A DNA stretch of 64,000 nt from Rhodobacteraceae bacterium M382 (GTDB lineage: Bacteria; Pseudomonadota; Alphaproteobacteria; Rhodobacterales; Rhodobacteraceae): NCBI GenBank assembly GCA_025141015.1, contig CP081098.1, positions 2,734,501 through 2,798,500 of the forward strand, read 5' to 3'. The translations under genes were made by a program, and so were the position numbers. Below are positions 63,076 through 64,000 of this stretch, piece by piece (positions within the stretch are counted from its first letter, which is position 1; every line of letters begins with the position of its first letter). The notes below the pieces were generated by a model, which was not told the origin of the DNA, did not search any database, and saw only the letters and a list, made by a program, of their open reading frames with translations.

Positions 63076-64000
63076 ATGTCTAAAACGTTGATTTTATGTG
63101 ACTGTTGCAACTCGAACCCAATTGATCCGCAGGCCCTGTCCCAGGCAACTGGGATGGCCTGTTCCCAGGTGCATTCCGCCCTGTGCACAACCCAATCAGA
63201 ACTGGCTGCCCAAGCCATTGCAGCAGGCGATGCAATTTTTTGCTGCGCTCAGGAAACCGCCTTTTTTGATGAGCTGGCAGACAGCCTGAACACCCCGTCA
63301 CCTGCCTATCTGGACCTGCGCGATCGGGCAGGATGGAGCACAGACACCGGGCCAAAACTGCCCAAATTGGCCGCATTGGTTGCCGAAGCCAGCCTGCAGG
63401 TTCCTGCGACCAAATCCCTGGACGTGATGTCCGAAGGCATTTGCCTGATCCTGGGGCGCGATGAAACGGCGTTGGACGTCGCTGATATGCTCAAGGATTT
63501 CCTAAGCGTGACCGTCCTGTTGCCCGACATGCAGGATACGCCAATGACCCGCGCCTATGACGTCGTGCTGGGAAACCTGAAATCGGCCACAGGATCGCTG
63601 GGTCAATTCAAGGTCAGGATCGACGCCCTGCGCCAGCTCAATCCGGCGGGCCCCGGAGCCATGACCTTTGGCTCGCCGCGCGATGGTGGGATCTCCCACT
63701 GTGATGTGATCCTGGATCTGCGGGGGACAATGCCACTGTTTCCCGCCCCGCAAAAACGGGACGGTTACGTGCAGGCGGATCCGAACAGCCCCAAAACGGT
63801 CGCAGCCGCCGTCTTGCAGGTCTCGCATATGGTCGGCACATTCGAAAAGCCGCTATACGTGCGTACCGAGCCGCTGTTATGCGCTCATTCACGCGCCACT
63901 CAGACCGGGTGCACCCGCTGTCTGGACGCCTGCCCGACCGGGGCCATTTCGCCAAACGGCGACCATGTACAGGTGGATCCGATGATCTGTGCCGGTTGCG
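63076..64000 (+). CDS. 4Fe-4S protein linked to formate dehydrogenase, 3' end outside window
   Basis: Cytoplasmic iron-sulfur protein, partial (308 codons seen). A GAGG box precedes two tandem ATG codons at 63073 and 63076. The N-terminus has CDCC and further Cys residues; after about residue 275 a ferredoxin-type C-x2-C-x3-C-P (CTRCLDACPTG) begins and a second cluster starts at the window edge. Homologous genes stand divergently beside fdh operons in alphaproteobacteria. Probably an electron carrier or a maturation factor. Confidence 0.78.
   Translation, partial: MSKTLILCDCCNSNPIDPQALSQATGMACSQVHSALCTTQSELAAQAIAAGDAIFCCAQETAFFDELADSLNTPSPAYLDLRDRAGWSTDTGPKLPKLAALVAEASLQVPATKSLDVMSEGICLILGRDETALDVADMLKDFLSVTVLLPDMQDTPMTRAYDVVLGNLKSATGSLGQFKVRIDALRQLNPAGPGAMTFGSPRDGGISHCDVILDLRGTMPLFPAPQKRDGYVQADPNSPKTVAAAVLQVSHMVGTFEKPLYVRTEPLLCAHSRATQTGCTRCLDACPTGAISPNGDHVQVDPMICAGC

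Noticed and set aside
1-64000. tRNA, rRNA, CRISPR array, insertion sequence or prophage
   Set aside because: Reading through all spacers I saw no cloverleaf-like conserved arms, repeat-spacer pattern, transposase or integrase coding sequence. Small RNAs cannot be excluded.

Overview
The window looks like a chromosomal or large-plasmid segment from a denitrifying alphaproteobacterium of the Rhodobacteraceae (Roseobacter group). The evidence is the nosCRZDFYLX, norCBQDEF and nirSE-CF-DL-GHJN gene orders, the Tat-exported clade I NosZ, a hemA next to an NnrR/DNR-type Crp/Fnr regulator, the DUF3305/DUF3306-linked formate dehydrogenase operon, and a GC-rich intergenic element of a kind I recall from roseobacters. 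I saw no tRNA, rRNA, insertion sequence, prophage or CRISPR array. The genus cannot be set from sequence alone.

Layout. 1-2.3 kb: two cell-wall enzymes (an L,D-transpeptidase cut by the window edge and a YcbK-like DUF882 peptidase). 2.6-6.2 kb: a compact four-gene module of SxtJ-like, DUF5989 (SxtK-like), carbamoyltransferase (SxtI/NodU-like) and SGNH-hydrolase genes. 6.3-9.5 kb: an old-yellow-enzyme-type flavin/Fe-S oxidoreductase with a possible Cys-rich leader peptide, then a convergent YheT-like hydrolase. 9.6-18.7 kb: the nos operon on the minus strand. 18.8-21.5 kb: hemA, divergent from the Crp/Fnr regulator and a DUF4202 gene. 21.6-27.0 kb: the nor operon. 27.2-28.4 kb: nnrS. 28.7-40.6 kb: nirS, a multihaem NapC/NirT fusion, a cupredoxin and the haem d1 biosynthesis operon. 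40.7-42.1 kb: tungstate-type ABC genes tupBC without tupA. 42.3-48.4 kb: D-lactate dehydrogenase, a TRAP transporter and a divergent GntR regulator. 48.5-50.8 kb: an SMR transporter and TypA/BipA. 50.8-54.2 kb: a convergent histidine kinase and an NtrC-like regulator that lacks GAFTGA. 54.2-64.0 kb: a respiratory formate dehydrogenase operon with its maturation genes and a divergent Fe-S protein cut by the right edge.

How it fits together. NirS reduces nitrite to NO, NorCB reduces NO to N2O, and NosZ reduces N2O to N2; no nitrate reductase is present. Sites close to TTGAC-N4-GTCAA lie about 63-70 bases before the start codons of nosC, hemA, norC and nirS, with weaker copies before nnrS and nirE. 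The encoded regulator has the E-x-x-S-R recognition helix of the FNR/DNR family and no N-terminal cysteine cluster, so it probably reads these sites. HemA supplies tetrapyrrole, and the nirE-N genes turn uroporphyrinogen III into haem d1. Formate and D-lactate oxidation at the membrane are plausible electron sources, and the tungstate/molybdate-type transporter may serve the formate dehydrogenase cofactor.
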